A program made the translations under genes and the position numbers. Under the pieces are notes generated by a model. It saw only the letters and a list, made by a program, of their open reading frames with translations, had not been told where the DNA came from and ran no database searches. Shown here in pieces: positions 1 through 6,093 of a stretch of 6,093 bases of DNA; position 1 is the first letter of the stretch; each line of letters starts with the position of its first letter. The DNA comes from an uncultured Bacteroidota bacterium (GTDB lineage Bacteria > Bacteroidota > Rhodothermia > Rhodothermales > UBA10348), in assembly GCA_937893205.1 (NCBI GenBank), contig CALBJU010000212.1, positions 1 to 6,093 of the forward strand, read 5' to 3'.

Positions 1-246
1 AATTTCAACTACGCAGGGGCCACACCATGTAGCCCAGAAATTAATCAAGGTGATTTTTCCACTCAAGGAGTTCGACGTCAGCGTACCACCCCGCAACATC
101 GGGCGGCTGAACTCTGGGAGAGAGCCCTGGATATCTAATTCTCCTGCCTGAATGACTTCAGGAATTGAGTTTTCTGTTTCCAGTTTCGAACAACCCGAAA
201 ACAGGAGGACGCAAAAAAGGGAGAAGATGGCTACTGGATGCCGCAT
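1..246 (-). CDS. TlpA-like thiol-disulfide oxidoreductase lipoprotein, N-terminal part (runs off the window's left edge)
   Basis: The first 82 codons read from ATG at 246 down to base 1 with no stop; the C-terminal part is outside the window. The protein opens with Met-Arg-His, then a hydrophobic stretch (about residues 5-17) ending in a lipobox LFSGC with Cys19, so it should be exported and lipid-anchored. After a short linker, residues 64-78 give the thioredoxin strand and active site INFWATWCGPC, with redox cysteines Cys75 and Cys78. Known members of the TlpA/ResA group reduce or exchange disulfides on periplasmic proteins, for example in cytochrome c maturation. The particular substrate here is unknown. 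The gene is divergent from pepF across 150 bp. ATG 246 was chosen because it puts the signal peptide at the N-terminus. It has an A/T-rich leader but no well-placed Shine-Dalgarno sequence; a GTG six codons upstream (264) is a weaker alternative. Confidence 0.9.
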   Translation of the reverse strand, partial: MRHPVAIFSLFCVLLFSGCSKLETENSIPEVIQAGELDIQGSLPEFSRPMLRGGTLTSNSLSGKITLINFWATWCGPCVVEI

Positions 247-329
247 AATTTTAGCATTGGTCACTCCGATGAGTAACGAGTCAATGGTATTGTTAGAAGC
301 CCCAAATCTCCTTCGGTTTCGACCTAGAA

Positions 330-340
330 CCCTTTTAGGG
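330..340. repeat. Short inverted repeat CCCT-TTT-AGGG
   Basis: Perfect 4-bp arms (CCCT at 330-333, AGGG at 337-340) flank a 3-nt centre. It sits in the middle of the divergent intergenic region. It could be half of an operator or chance; arms this short are common. Confidence 0.3.
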
Positions 341-352
341 ACCAGTGAGTAT

Positions 353-373
353 TCCGGGCCACCAAATGCCGGA
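353..373. repeat. Inverted repeat TCCGG-N11-CCGGA upstream of pepF
   Basis: Perfect 5-bp arms (353-357 and 369-373) are separated by 11 nt, centred about 34 bp before the pepF start codon. The arm length and spacing would suit a dimeric regulator site or a weak leader hairpin. Neither is shown by the sequence alone. Confidence 0.3.
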
Positions 374-396
374 CTCTCATCAATTCTGAGAACTGT

Positions 397-2256
397 ATGC
401 CCATAAGTTTGTCACCCAATCGCGAGAAGCATAGTGAAGTCGAGTCAGGGGTTGAATCGCCCGAACCTCAAAGCGGTGCTGAAAACGTCACCTGGGATCT
501 GACCGATCTTTTCCCGACGACGGAGTCGCTTCTTGAGGAGCTTTCGAAAGGTCAGAGTCGGGCAGATGCATTCGCCGAAACGTATCGAGGCTCCATGGAG
601 CAGATTGGGCCACAGGAAATGAAACGGGCCATGAGTCTTCTCGGTGAAATCCAGGATAGCGTGGGCCGAGCCTATACCTACGCCTACCTGAACTGGTCGA
701 CCGACACGGCGGATTCAGAGCGCGGGGCGCTGCTTCAGAAGGTCAAGGAAGCGTACACCGGCATTTCTACGACTCTCCTGTTTTTTGAGTTGGATTGGAC
801 CAAGCTGGATGATGCGCAGGCTGAAGAGATTCTGGCATCGCCCGAAATGGACAGCTATAGGCACTATCTGGAAGTTGTCCGCATTCAGAAGCCGTATCTC
901 TTGACTGAGCCGGAAGAGCGGATTCTTATTGAAAAGTCCAACACGGGTCGTTCGGCCTGGAATCGATTTTTCGATGAGTCCCTCTCTGATATGAGGTTTT
1001 CAGTTTCGGGCAAGCAGCTGAGCCAGCAGCAGGTACTTGCAAGACTTCACGATGCAGACAGGGATGTAAGACGTGGTGCGGCCGAAGCGTTCACCCTTGG
1101 ACTGAAAGACAACATTCGGCCTCTGACATTCGTCTTCAACACCATACTGGCCGATAAGGCTCTGGATGATCGCCTTCGAGGCTATTCCTCGTGGATATCG
1201 TCTCGAAACTTGTCAAACGAGGTCGCTGATGAAGATGTGGATGCTTTGATCAAGTCCGTCGAGGCTGGTTACAGCCATGTTGCGCGATTCTACGATATCA
1301 AGAAGCGACTACTGGGCATTGATACTATGACTGAATATGATCGGTATGCTCCCATCGGAGAAGCAGATCGATTTATAGACTGGCAGTCCGCTAGAGAGAT
1401 GGTTCTCTCGTCGTACTCGGAATTCCATCCCACGATGGGGGATATTGCGACTCGCTTTTTCGACGAGAACTGGATTGATGCGGCACTTGCTCCGGCAAAA
1501 CGCGGAGGCGCATTCAGTCACGGCGCCGTGCCAAGTGCCCACCCCTACATTTTTCTCAACTACACTGGAAAGATCCGGGACGTGCAGACCCTTGCGCATG
1601 AGCTCGGCCACGGCATTCATCAGTTTCTGTCACGCAAGCAAGGAATCTTCCACGCCGACACACCCCTGACGACTGCTGAAACAGCATCTGTTTTTGGTGA
1701 GATGCTTGTATTCAAGAAGCTGATGAAGGAAGAATCAGACGACGCGAATCGGCTTGCGATGATGATGGGGAAGATCGACGATACCATTGCTACGGTATTT
1801 CGACAGGTGTCCATGAATAGATTTGAGAACCGGATTCACACGCATCGCAGAGAATCAGGCGAGCTTTCAACGGACGATCTGCGAGCGGCTTGGATGGAAA
1901 CGCAAAGCCCCATGTTCGGCGACAGCGTATCGCTTTCGGAGAACTACTCCTGGTGGTGGAGCTACATCCCGCATTTCCTGCACACGCCTGGCTATGTCTA
2001 CGCCTATGCGTTCGGCGAACTGCTGGTTCTGGCTCTTCATACCAGATATGAGCAGGAAGGAAGTTCGTTTGCCGATGCCTACCTGGAACTGCTCGAGAGT
2101 GGAGGCTCGGATTGGCCCCACAAATTGGTTGGAAAGTTAGGCGTGGACCTGCGGGATCCGGCGTTTTGGTCTTCAGGTGTAGACGCGATTGGATCTCTTG
2201 TAGATGAAGCGGATGCTCTCAGCAAACGGCTACAGCATAACGGAGAGTTGTCCTAA
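397..2256 (+). CDS. pepF: Oligoendopeptidase F, M3-family zinc metallopeptidase (complete, 619 aa)
   Basis: A cytoplasmic zinc endopeptidase that cleaves short oligopeptides, usually after uptake or in protein turnover. The zinc site is complete: HELGH at residues 401-405 gives ligands His401 and His405 and catalytic Glu402, and Glu428 in TAETAS is the expected third ligand. The preceding block HPYIFLNYTGKIRD and the C-terminal stretch around residues 526-540 (His529, Tyr533, Tyr535, Tyr537) match the substrate-binding and transition-state residues of M3 enzymes. The helical N-domain, including the family-typical TGRSAW segment, precedes the catalytic domain (about residues 210-590). Length is normal, with about 28 extra polar residues before the conserved TWDLTDLFP. 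ATG 397 is the only good start: a TGA lies in frame upstream, and only a weak GAG-type ribosome site precedes it. There is no signal peptide. The last 27 bp overlap the convergent DUF819 gene. Confidence 0.96.
   Translation: MPISLSPNREKHSEVESGVESPEPQSGAENVTWDLTDLFPTTESLLEELSKGQSRADAFAETYRGSMEQIGPQEMKRAMSLLGEIQDSVGRAYTYAYLNWSTDTADSERGALLQKVKEAYTGISTTLLFFELDWTKLDDAQAEEILASPEMDSYRHYLEVVRIQKPYLLTEPEERILIEKSNTGRSAWNRFFDESLSDMRFSVSGKQLSQQQVLARLHDADRDVRRGAAEAFTLGLKDNIRPLTFVFNTILADKALDDRLRGYSSWISSRNLSNEVADEDVDALIKSVEAGYSHVARFYDIKKRLLGIDTMTEYDRYAPIGEADRFIDWQSAREMVLSSYSEFHPTMGDIATRFFDENWIDAALAPAKRGGAFSHGAVPSAHPYIFLNYTGKIRDVQTLAHELGHGIHQFLSRKQGIFHADTPLTTAETASVFGEMLVFKKLMKEESDDANRLAMMMGKIDDTIATVFRQVSMNRFENRIHTHRRESGELSTDDLRAAWMETQSPMFGDSVSLSENYSWWWSYIPHFLHTPGYVYAYAFGELLVLALHTRYEQEGSSFADAYLELLESGGSDWPHKLVGKLGVDLRDPAFWSSGVDAIGSLVDEADALSKRLQHNGELS
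2230..2256. other. Convergent overlap of pepF and DUF819 gene ends
   Basis: The pepF stop (TAA, 2254-2256) lies inside the DUF819 gene, and the DUF819 stop (TAG, 2232-2230 on the minus strand) lies inside pepF, so 27 bp code on both strands. No intrinsic terminator hairpin with a T-run is visible just past either stop. Transcripts probably overlap at their 3' ends. Confidence 0.85.
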
Positions 2257-3408
2257 CATCCAGGCGCAGCCCAAAGCGGCGTAGATACCCAAGATGTAGC
2301 CCGAGATGCCCATCAGGAGCCCGACTGGCGCCATTGACGGGTGATAAACGCTGGCGACAATGGGTGCGCTGGCAGCGCCACCAACGTTAGCCATGCTTCC
2401 GGTCGCGACGAAAAACAGCGGGGCTCTAATTATTTTCGCAGCGATCAACAGAAGCCCGACATGGATGGAAATCCAAACGATGCCGGTGACGAGATACATG
2501 GGTGCTTCCAGAATAGCCGCCAGATCGGCCTGCGCGCCAATCGATGTGAGCAGGAGATAGAGTGCAAGAAAACCGATTTTTGAAGCGCCGGCAGACTCCA
2601 GTTTTTTCAGGGGTGAAAAGGAGAGCAGGAGACCAACGGTCACCACCAGCAGGATACCCCAGGTTGTTGCGCTGATAACAGTTGGATCGCCTAAACTGGG
2701 AAGATATCCTCCCGCTGCGACGGCCACTACGGTTACCACAAACCCTAATCCCAGTATATAAGTCAAGTCGTTCAGCGTAGCCGGTCTCTGAGACTGTTCG
2801 GCGTCAACAAGATGTTTGTTGACGCGATCGATGGCAGAGCTATCGGCGTTGACCCATCGGTCAAATTTATCCTGAAACGCACTTAAAAATATTAAAATGC
2901 CCATCCAGCCGTAGCCAACGACCGTATCTACAACGATGATGGTGCCCACGACTTCGCTTGATGCACCTACGCTGGCCTGCATAGCGACCAGATTCGCCGT
3001 TCCACCAATCCAGCTTCCGGAGAGCGTAGCCAAGCCCTGCCAGGCGTCAGCCGGCAGAAAAGAGCTGAACATCGCGAACGCGATAGGTCCCCCAATCACT
3101 ATTCCTGCCGTACCCACCAGCATCATGATGATCGCCATCCTTCCCAATTTCAGGATCGCTCGCAAGTCTACGGTAATCATGAGGAGGAAGAGAGAAAACG
3201 GCAGCAAGTACCTGCTCATCCATGAGTAGACCTCGGATTGAGCGGGGATTATTCCGGCTGTCGTCAGAATCATAGGCACGAAATAGGCCCATATGACGGG
3301 AGGCATGATCTTGAAAAACTTCGAAAGGGCTGGCAGAGTGCTCAGCCAGAAAACCAGCCCGAGGACCCCTGCAAGAAGAGCAAATAGTTGAGTGGTTTCG
3401 GTAATCAA
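2230..3408 (-). CDS. DUF819 (YjcL-like) integral membrane protein, putative transporter (392 aa)
   Basis: A very hydrophobic protein with about ten membrane segments (roughly residues 7-24, 35-54, 65-80, 91-115, 152-177, 216-235, 246-265, 277-292, 303-326 and 357-385). A hydrophilic loop at 178-215 splits it into two halves. Each half has a glycine-rich, helix-breaking stretch: SGSWIGGTANL at 130-140 and ATGSMANVGGAASAP at 335-349. This is typical of the DUF819 family and resembles the discontinuous helices of secondary transporters of the bile-acid/sodium symporter type. The substrate is unknown. It is last in the minus-strand gene string, 17 bp after the kinase stop, so probably co-transcribed. 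The start is TTG at 3408 (TTG-ATT-ACC), which gives the family-like N-terminus MITETTQLF. No ATG is better placed and no clear Shine-Dalgarno sequence is seen, so translation may depend on coupling to the kinase gene. Confidence 0.88.
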   Translation of the reverse strand: MITETTQLFALLAGVLGLVFWLSTLPALSKFFKIMPPVIWAYFVPMILTTAGIIPAQSEVYSWMSRYLLPFSLFLLMITVDLRAILKLGRMAIIMMLVGTAGIVIGGPIAFAMFSSFLPADAWQGLATLSGSWIGGTANLVAMQASVGASSEVVGTIIVVDTVVGYGWMGILIFLSAFQDKFDRWVNADSSAIDRVNKHLVDAEQSQRPATLNDLTYILGLGFVVTVVAVAAGGYLPSLGDPTVISATTWGILLVVTVGLLLSFSPLKKLESAGASKIGFLALYLLLTSIGAQADLAAILEAPMYLVTGIVWISIHVGLLLIAAKIIRAPLFFVATGSMANVGGAASAPIVASVYHPSMAPVGLLMGISGYILGIYAALGCAWMLGQLSVML

Positions 3409-3425
3409 GGCGATTGTGGCTGGCT

Positions 3426-4859
3426 TCAGGTTTGGAGGTCGGCGCGAGGAATATACACGGAAAAACTAGTGCCTTCGCCCTTGGTGCTCTCAATCTCAAT
3501 TTGTCCCTTCATCAGGTCTACGAGCCCTTTCACGATAGCCAGTCCCAGACCCGAGCCCTCAAATGATCGGCCATGTCCCGTGCTTTCTTGCGAGAACTCG
3601 TCAAAGACCTGCGGAAGAAAGTCGGCGTCCATCCCTATTCCCGTGTCGGAAATATCAATTCGTACATACCCGTCCTGATATCCCCATCGCACATCAATAG
3701 AGCCTTCGTCTGTGAATTTGGCAGCATTTCCGATCAGGTTATTGAGAATCCTCTCCAGAAAACTTCGATCTGCCATCGCGACAGGCTCGTCTGTGCCCTG
3801 ACATGAGAGAACAACCTTTGAAGATCCCACCAGCGGCTGTAGCAGTCTTACTGTTGAGATGATGAGAGTATCAACCCGAATCTCCTCCAGCTTGGGCTCG
3901 ATAAAGTGACGGTCCAGCCGCGTTGCTTCGAGCACAGAGTTGATTGTAGCCAGTAAACGATTTCCACTCTCCTGAATCAGGGAAGCGAATTCTTTGAAAT
4001 CCTTGTTGGCGACGCCCTCCTCAATAAGCTGCGCAAATCCAATTATGCTCGCGAGAGGCATCCGCAGTTCGTGACTCATATTTGCCAGGAACGCTCCCTT
4101 CATTGCAGCGGCTTCTTCCGCTTTCTTTCTGGCAAGCTTGAGCTGCTCTCCAATTTCGCGCTCGGCGGTCACGTCCCGCAGCGTGATCAGATTGGACTCG
4201 CGACCTTCCCACCGAATTGAATAGACATGGACATGAAAGGTGACTTTTTCACGGCCAGGATGGTCAATGGTGATGAAGTCATTGGCCTTTTTCGGGATCT
4301 CGAAGGGGACTTCTAATCCGTAAATATCTTCCAGAGAGCGGCCCAGCAGATCTTCGGTGGCCGGATTCGCGAACATGACAGCACCCTGTTCATCTAGAAT
4401 CAGGACGCCATCGTCAATATTCTCAATAATGGTCCGAAGACGAATTTCTGCCTCCTGGGTCGCATCTAGGATGCTCGCCCGGTCGATGGCATGCAGAATT
4501 GTGCGCCTCATCACTGCAGGGGAGTCAGCGCTTTTAAGCAGAAAATCTTGTGCGCCGTGGCGGATGAGTTGATCCCAAGCTGGATCGTATTTATCCGAGA
4601 CTCCGATCAGGAGTGGCTTCGATGGTAATGCAAGAAGAGATTCGGCCAGCAGATCGCGAGCGGACTCGATTCCAAGCGACTCATCCAGAATCAGAATCGA
4701 GCAATCGCTTCCCACAGCATTCACTGCTTCCGAATCTTCACCCTCATAGTGAAGCTGCAGCGCCCACGTGTCCTGGTCCATCTTCTCGAAGCCCACTTTT
4801 AACCATTCGAGATCTGAGGCAGTGGCACCGAAGGCGATAATGCGAACTTCTGATGTCAT
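3426..4859 (-). CDS. Cytoplasmic PAS-domain sensor histidine kinase with degenerate N-terminal receiver-like domain (477 aa)
   Basis: Domain order: receiver-like fold (about 4-128), PAS (about 138-235), short helical linker (235-255), HisKA dimerisation/phosphoacceptor (about 252-316), HATPase_c (about 360-472). The H box is SHELRMPL with phosphoacceptor His263. The N box is NLIGNAAKF (Asn374, Asn378), G1 is DTGIGM (405-410), the F box is FDEF (419-422) and G2 is GSGLGLAIVK (435-444), so the kinase core looks active. The N-terminal domain keeps the likely phospho-site Asp59 (ILILDES), Ser88 and Lys109, but has FGAT where the strand-1 acidic pair should be. No membrane segment or signal peptide is present, so it should sense an internal signal. 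Its ATG overlaps the stop of the M24 peptidase gene by 4 bp, and the DUF819 gene follows after 17 bp. No partner response regulator is in the window. Confidence 0.93.
   Translation of the reverse strand: MTSEVRIIAFGATASDLEWLKVGFEKMDQDTWALQLHYEGEDSEAVNAVGSDCSILILDESLGIESARDLLAESLLALPSKPLLIGVSDKYDPAWDQLIRHGAQDFLLKSADSPAVMRRTILHAIDRASILDATQEAEIRLRTIIENIDDGVLILDEQGAVMFANPATEDLLGRSLEDIYGLEVPFEIPKKANDFITIDHPGREKVTFHVHVYSIRWEGRESNLITLRDVTAEREIGEQLKLARKKAEEAAAMKGAFLANMSHELRMPLASIIGFAQLIEEGVANKDFKEFASLIQESGNRLLATINSVLEATRLDRHFIEPKLEEIRVDTLIISTVRLLQPLVGSSKVVLSCQGTDEPVAMADRSFLERILNNLIGNAAKFTDEGSIDVRWGYQDGYVRIDISDTGIGMDADFLPQVFDEFSQESTGHGRSFEGSGLGLAIVKGLVDLMKGQIEIESTKGEGTSFSVYIPRADLQT
4856..4859 (-). other. 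ATGA stop/start overlap between peptidase and kinase genes
   Basis: On the minus strand the kinase ATG (4859-4857) and the peptidase TGA (4858-4856) share bases. No strong Shine-Dalgarno sequence precedes the kinase start. Together this favours translational coupling, with kinase synthesis depending on ribosomes finishing the peptidase. Confidence 0.85.
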
Positions 4860-5974
4860 ACTGGAAGAATGCGGAGTTCTCTGGGGTACGTACTGAGGCT
4901 TTCGGCTCCTGATTCAGTAATGACCATGTCATCTTCGATCCGGACACCGCCCTGATCAGGCAAGTAGATGCCCGGTTCAATGGTGAAGGTCATCCCGATA
5001 TCCAGAATGCTGTCGTTTCCTGAGCGGATATACGGCTCTTCATGAACCTCCAGGCCCAGCCCATGTCCGGTTCTGTGCGTGAAGTACTCCCCATAACCAG
5101 CTTCCTGAATAACTCCGCGAGTAGCGTCATCGATGCTGCCCGTTGTGATGCCCGGACCCGCCTGGGCCCGCCCGGCGGCATTCGCCCTGTTGACGGCATC
5201 ATGGACATTTCGAAGCGTCTCACCCGGCTCGCCTAGAGAAAAGGTCCGAGTCAGGTCTGAAAAATAACCCTGATTGTTGGCCCCCCAGTCGAAGAGAATC
5301 AGATCACCTTCTTTTGCCGTGTAATCTGATGGTACGGCGTGTGGGTTGGCCGAATTGGCCCCGAACGCAATGATCGGCTGAAAGGGTAGTTCGCCGCCGG
5401 AGCCATGGGCAAGCAGTCTTTGAATGAGGATAGAGGAAATTTCGAGCTCACTGACTCCCACTTTGACGTGAGGCAACGTATCCGCCAGAGCTAATTGGGC
5501 CATTTCGACGGCATCACGCATCAACCTGAGCTCCTGCTCATCTTTGCGCATGCGAAGCCCGGCTATTAATTGTTCACACGATGTGAGTTTTGCCTGGGGA
5601 AGGGCGGCTTCCAGAAAACGAAGCTCCAAGACCCGGAGGCTGATCGGCTCGATTCCAACTTTTTTTCCGCCGGATGTGTTGAGGTGAGCCAATGCAGAAT
5701 CAAATGCTACCTGCCAGCTGGCGAGGTTTTCAGTGTAGGTGAATGACCTGAGGGGAAAGGAGGCGTGATTCAGTTTCTGCGCTTCGAGTTCTGGGACAAC
5801 AATGGTAGCGTCATCGGCCGTAATGCAAAATAGAACAGGTCGTTCGCTGATGTGAAAGTGCAACCCGCTCAAATAGGGGAGGGATGGCCCCGGATTCAGC
5901 ACGACTGCATCAAAACCCTCAAGGACCATCGCTTGGCGAATCGCGGACAAACGTGCAGCTATCGGCTGGGACAT
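4856..5974 (-). CDS. M24-family Xaa-Pro-type peptidase (PepQ/aminopeptidase P-like, 372 aa)
   Basis: A cytoplasmic dinuclear-metal peptidase of the pita-bread fold, expected to cleave Xaa-Pro bonds in dipeptides or at peptide N-termini. A creatinase-type N-domain (about 3-130) precedes the catalytic domain (about 140-365). All five metal ligands are visible: Asp229 (in LILFDWGA), Asp240 (in FSDLTRTF), His304 (in HRTGHGLG), Glu333 (in FTIEPGIYL) and Glu347 (in GVRIEDDMV). His212 in NPHAVP fits the substrate-side histidine. The frame is open back to TTG 6037, but ATG 5974 is preferred: it gives MSQPIAARLSAIRQAM, a normal M24 N-terminus, and avoids a 26-bp overlap with the gene upstream. Prolidase (PepQ), aminopeptidase P or a related M24 hydrolase cannot be told apart from sequence reading alone. 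It overlaps the kinase gene by 4 bp. Confidence 0.93.
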   Translation of the reverse strand: MSQPIAARLSAIRQAMVLEGFDAVVLNPGPSLPYLSGLHFHISERPVLFCITADDATIVVPELEAQKLNHASFPLRSFTYTENLASWQVAFDSALAHLNTSGGKKVGIEPISLRVLELRFLEAALPQAKLTSCEQLIAGLRMRKDEQELRLMRDAVEMAQLALADTLPHVKVGVSELEISSILIQRLLAHGSGGELPFQPIIAFGANSANPHAVPSDYTAKEGDLILFDWGANNQGYFSDLTRTFSLGEPGETLRNVHDAVNRANAAGRAQAGPGITTGSIDDATRGVIQEAGYGEYFTHRTGHGLGLEVHEEPYIRSGNDSILDIGMTFTIEPGIYLPDQGGVRIEDDMVITESGAESLSTYPRELRILPV

Positions 5975-6011
5975 ATCGCTGGGAATACTGTTCTTGATAA
6001 TGCATGCCAAA

Positions 6012-6093
6012 CTATACTCTGGGAGATACCGATTCAAACGCTTTCACGAATTGCTCGGTCGCCTTCCTGGGATCGTTGGCAAGAGATACCGCT
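6012..6093 (-). CDS. C-terminal end of an unidentified protein (gene starts beyond the right edge)
   Basis: Reading the minus strand from the right edge, one frame gives 26 residues ending in KAFESVSPRV and a TAG at 6014-6012. The fragment is charged and helix-like (DPRKATEQFVKAF), as in a normal soluble protein C-terminus, but is too short to name. The stop lies 37 bp before the M24 peptidase ATG on the same strand, so the two genes are probably in one transcript. It is supported by position and composition only; it could be a chance open frame. Confidence 0.55.
   Translation of the reverse strand, partial: AVSLANDPRKATEQFVKAFESVSPRV

Larger units (their letters stand above)
247..396. promoter_or_regulatory. 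Divergent intergenic region between the tlpA-like gene and pepF
   Basis: These 150 bp separate two divergent starts, so they should hold the promoters for both genes. I could not find a convincing -35/-10 pair at 16-18 bp spacing on either strand, nor a clear Bacteroidota-type -7/-33 pair. The region contains two short inverted repeats (330-340 and 353-373), listed separately. No convincing gene is contained in it. Confidence 0.55.

Noticed and set aside
248..284. Minus-strand TTGACT (284-279) as a -35 box for the tlpA-like gene
   Set aside because: At normal spacing the -10 would be ACCAAT. The better TAAAAT (253-248) is 25 nt away and almost touches the start codon, so the pair is not credible as a sigma-70 promoter.
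152..406. Plus-strand open frame of 84 codons before pepF
   Set aside because: Its first third is antisense to the tlpA-like lipoprotein, whose signal peptide, lipobox and WCGPC motif are clear on the minus strand. The plus-strand translation shows no recognisable motif and it ends inside pepF.
1309..2140. Several 60-105 codon open frames on both strands within pepF
   Set aside because: All lie inside the conserved catalytic part of pepF and read as out-of-frame shadows with no motif of their own.
3047..3499. Minus-strand open frame of 150 codons spanning the kinase/DUF819 junction
   Set aside because: It overlaps the 3' end of the kinase and the 5' third of the DUF819 gene in another frame, both with strong family signatures. 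Its own translation has no domain-like pattern.
5975..6037. TTG start giving the M24 peptidase 21 extra N-terminal residues
   Set aside because: The extra segment does not look like part of the family's N-terminus, would overlap the probable upstream gene by 26 bp, and ATG 5974 gives a standard length and beginning.
1..6093. RNA genes, CRISPR arrays, insertion sequences, phage or defence genes
   Set aside because: No direct-repeat arrays, tRNA-like folds, transposase or integrase motifs were seen. Nearly all bases are explained by housekeeping or metabolic-type coding genes.

Overview
The window is ordinary-looking bacterial chromosome with moderate GC by eye. It is densely packed and has no RNA genes, mobile elements or CRISPR. 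Nothing fixes the taxon. Absent or weak Shine-Dalgarno sequences, at least one TTG start, a lipoprotein TlpA-type thioredoxin, a soluble PAS histidine kinase, PepF and a DUF819 transporter would suit the Bacteroidota/Rhodothermota/Balneolota neighbourhood or a similar environmental Gram-negative. That placement is a low-confidence inference.

Layout from left to right. Bases 1-246 (minus) hold the N-terminal part of a TlpA-like thiol-disulfide lipoprotein, cut by the window edge. Bases 247-396 are a 150-bp divergent intergenic region that should carry both promoters. Bases 397-2256 (plus) encode a complete M3-family oligoendopeptidase F. The rest is a tight minus-strand gene string. Read in its own direction it contains: the last 26 codons of an unidentified gene (6093-6012), an M24-family Xaa-Pro-type peptidase (5974-4856), a cytoplasmic PAS histidine kinase with a degenerate N-terminal receiver-like domain (4859-3426), and a DUF819 integral membrane protein (3408-2230). 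The peptidase and kinase genes overlap by 4 bp (ATGA). The kinase and DUF819 genes are 17 bp apart. The DUF819 gene converges on pepF and the two coding ends overlap by 27 bp.

How the genes may work together. Two cytoplasmic peptidases face each other: PepF trims oligopeptides, and the M24 enzyme acts on Xaa-Pro-type bonds. The M24 gene is apparently co-transcribed with a kinase and a putative transporter. A plausible but unproven reading is a small peptide or amino-acid use module with its own sensor. No response regulator is visible, so the kinase's target lies elsewhere. I did not find clear evidence of a wholly new system. The most unusual points are the kinase (a receiver-like domain lacking the acidic pair, and a Met in place of the H-box Thr) and its tight insertion between a peptidase and a DUF819 transporter.
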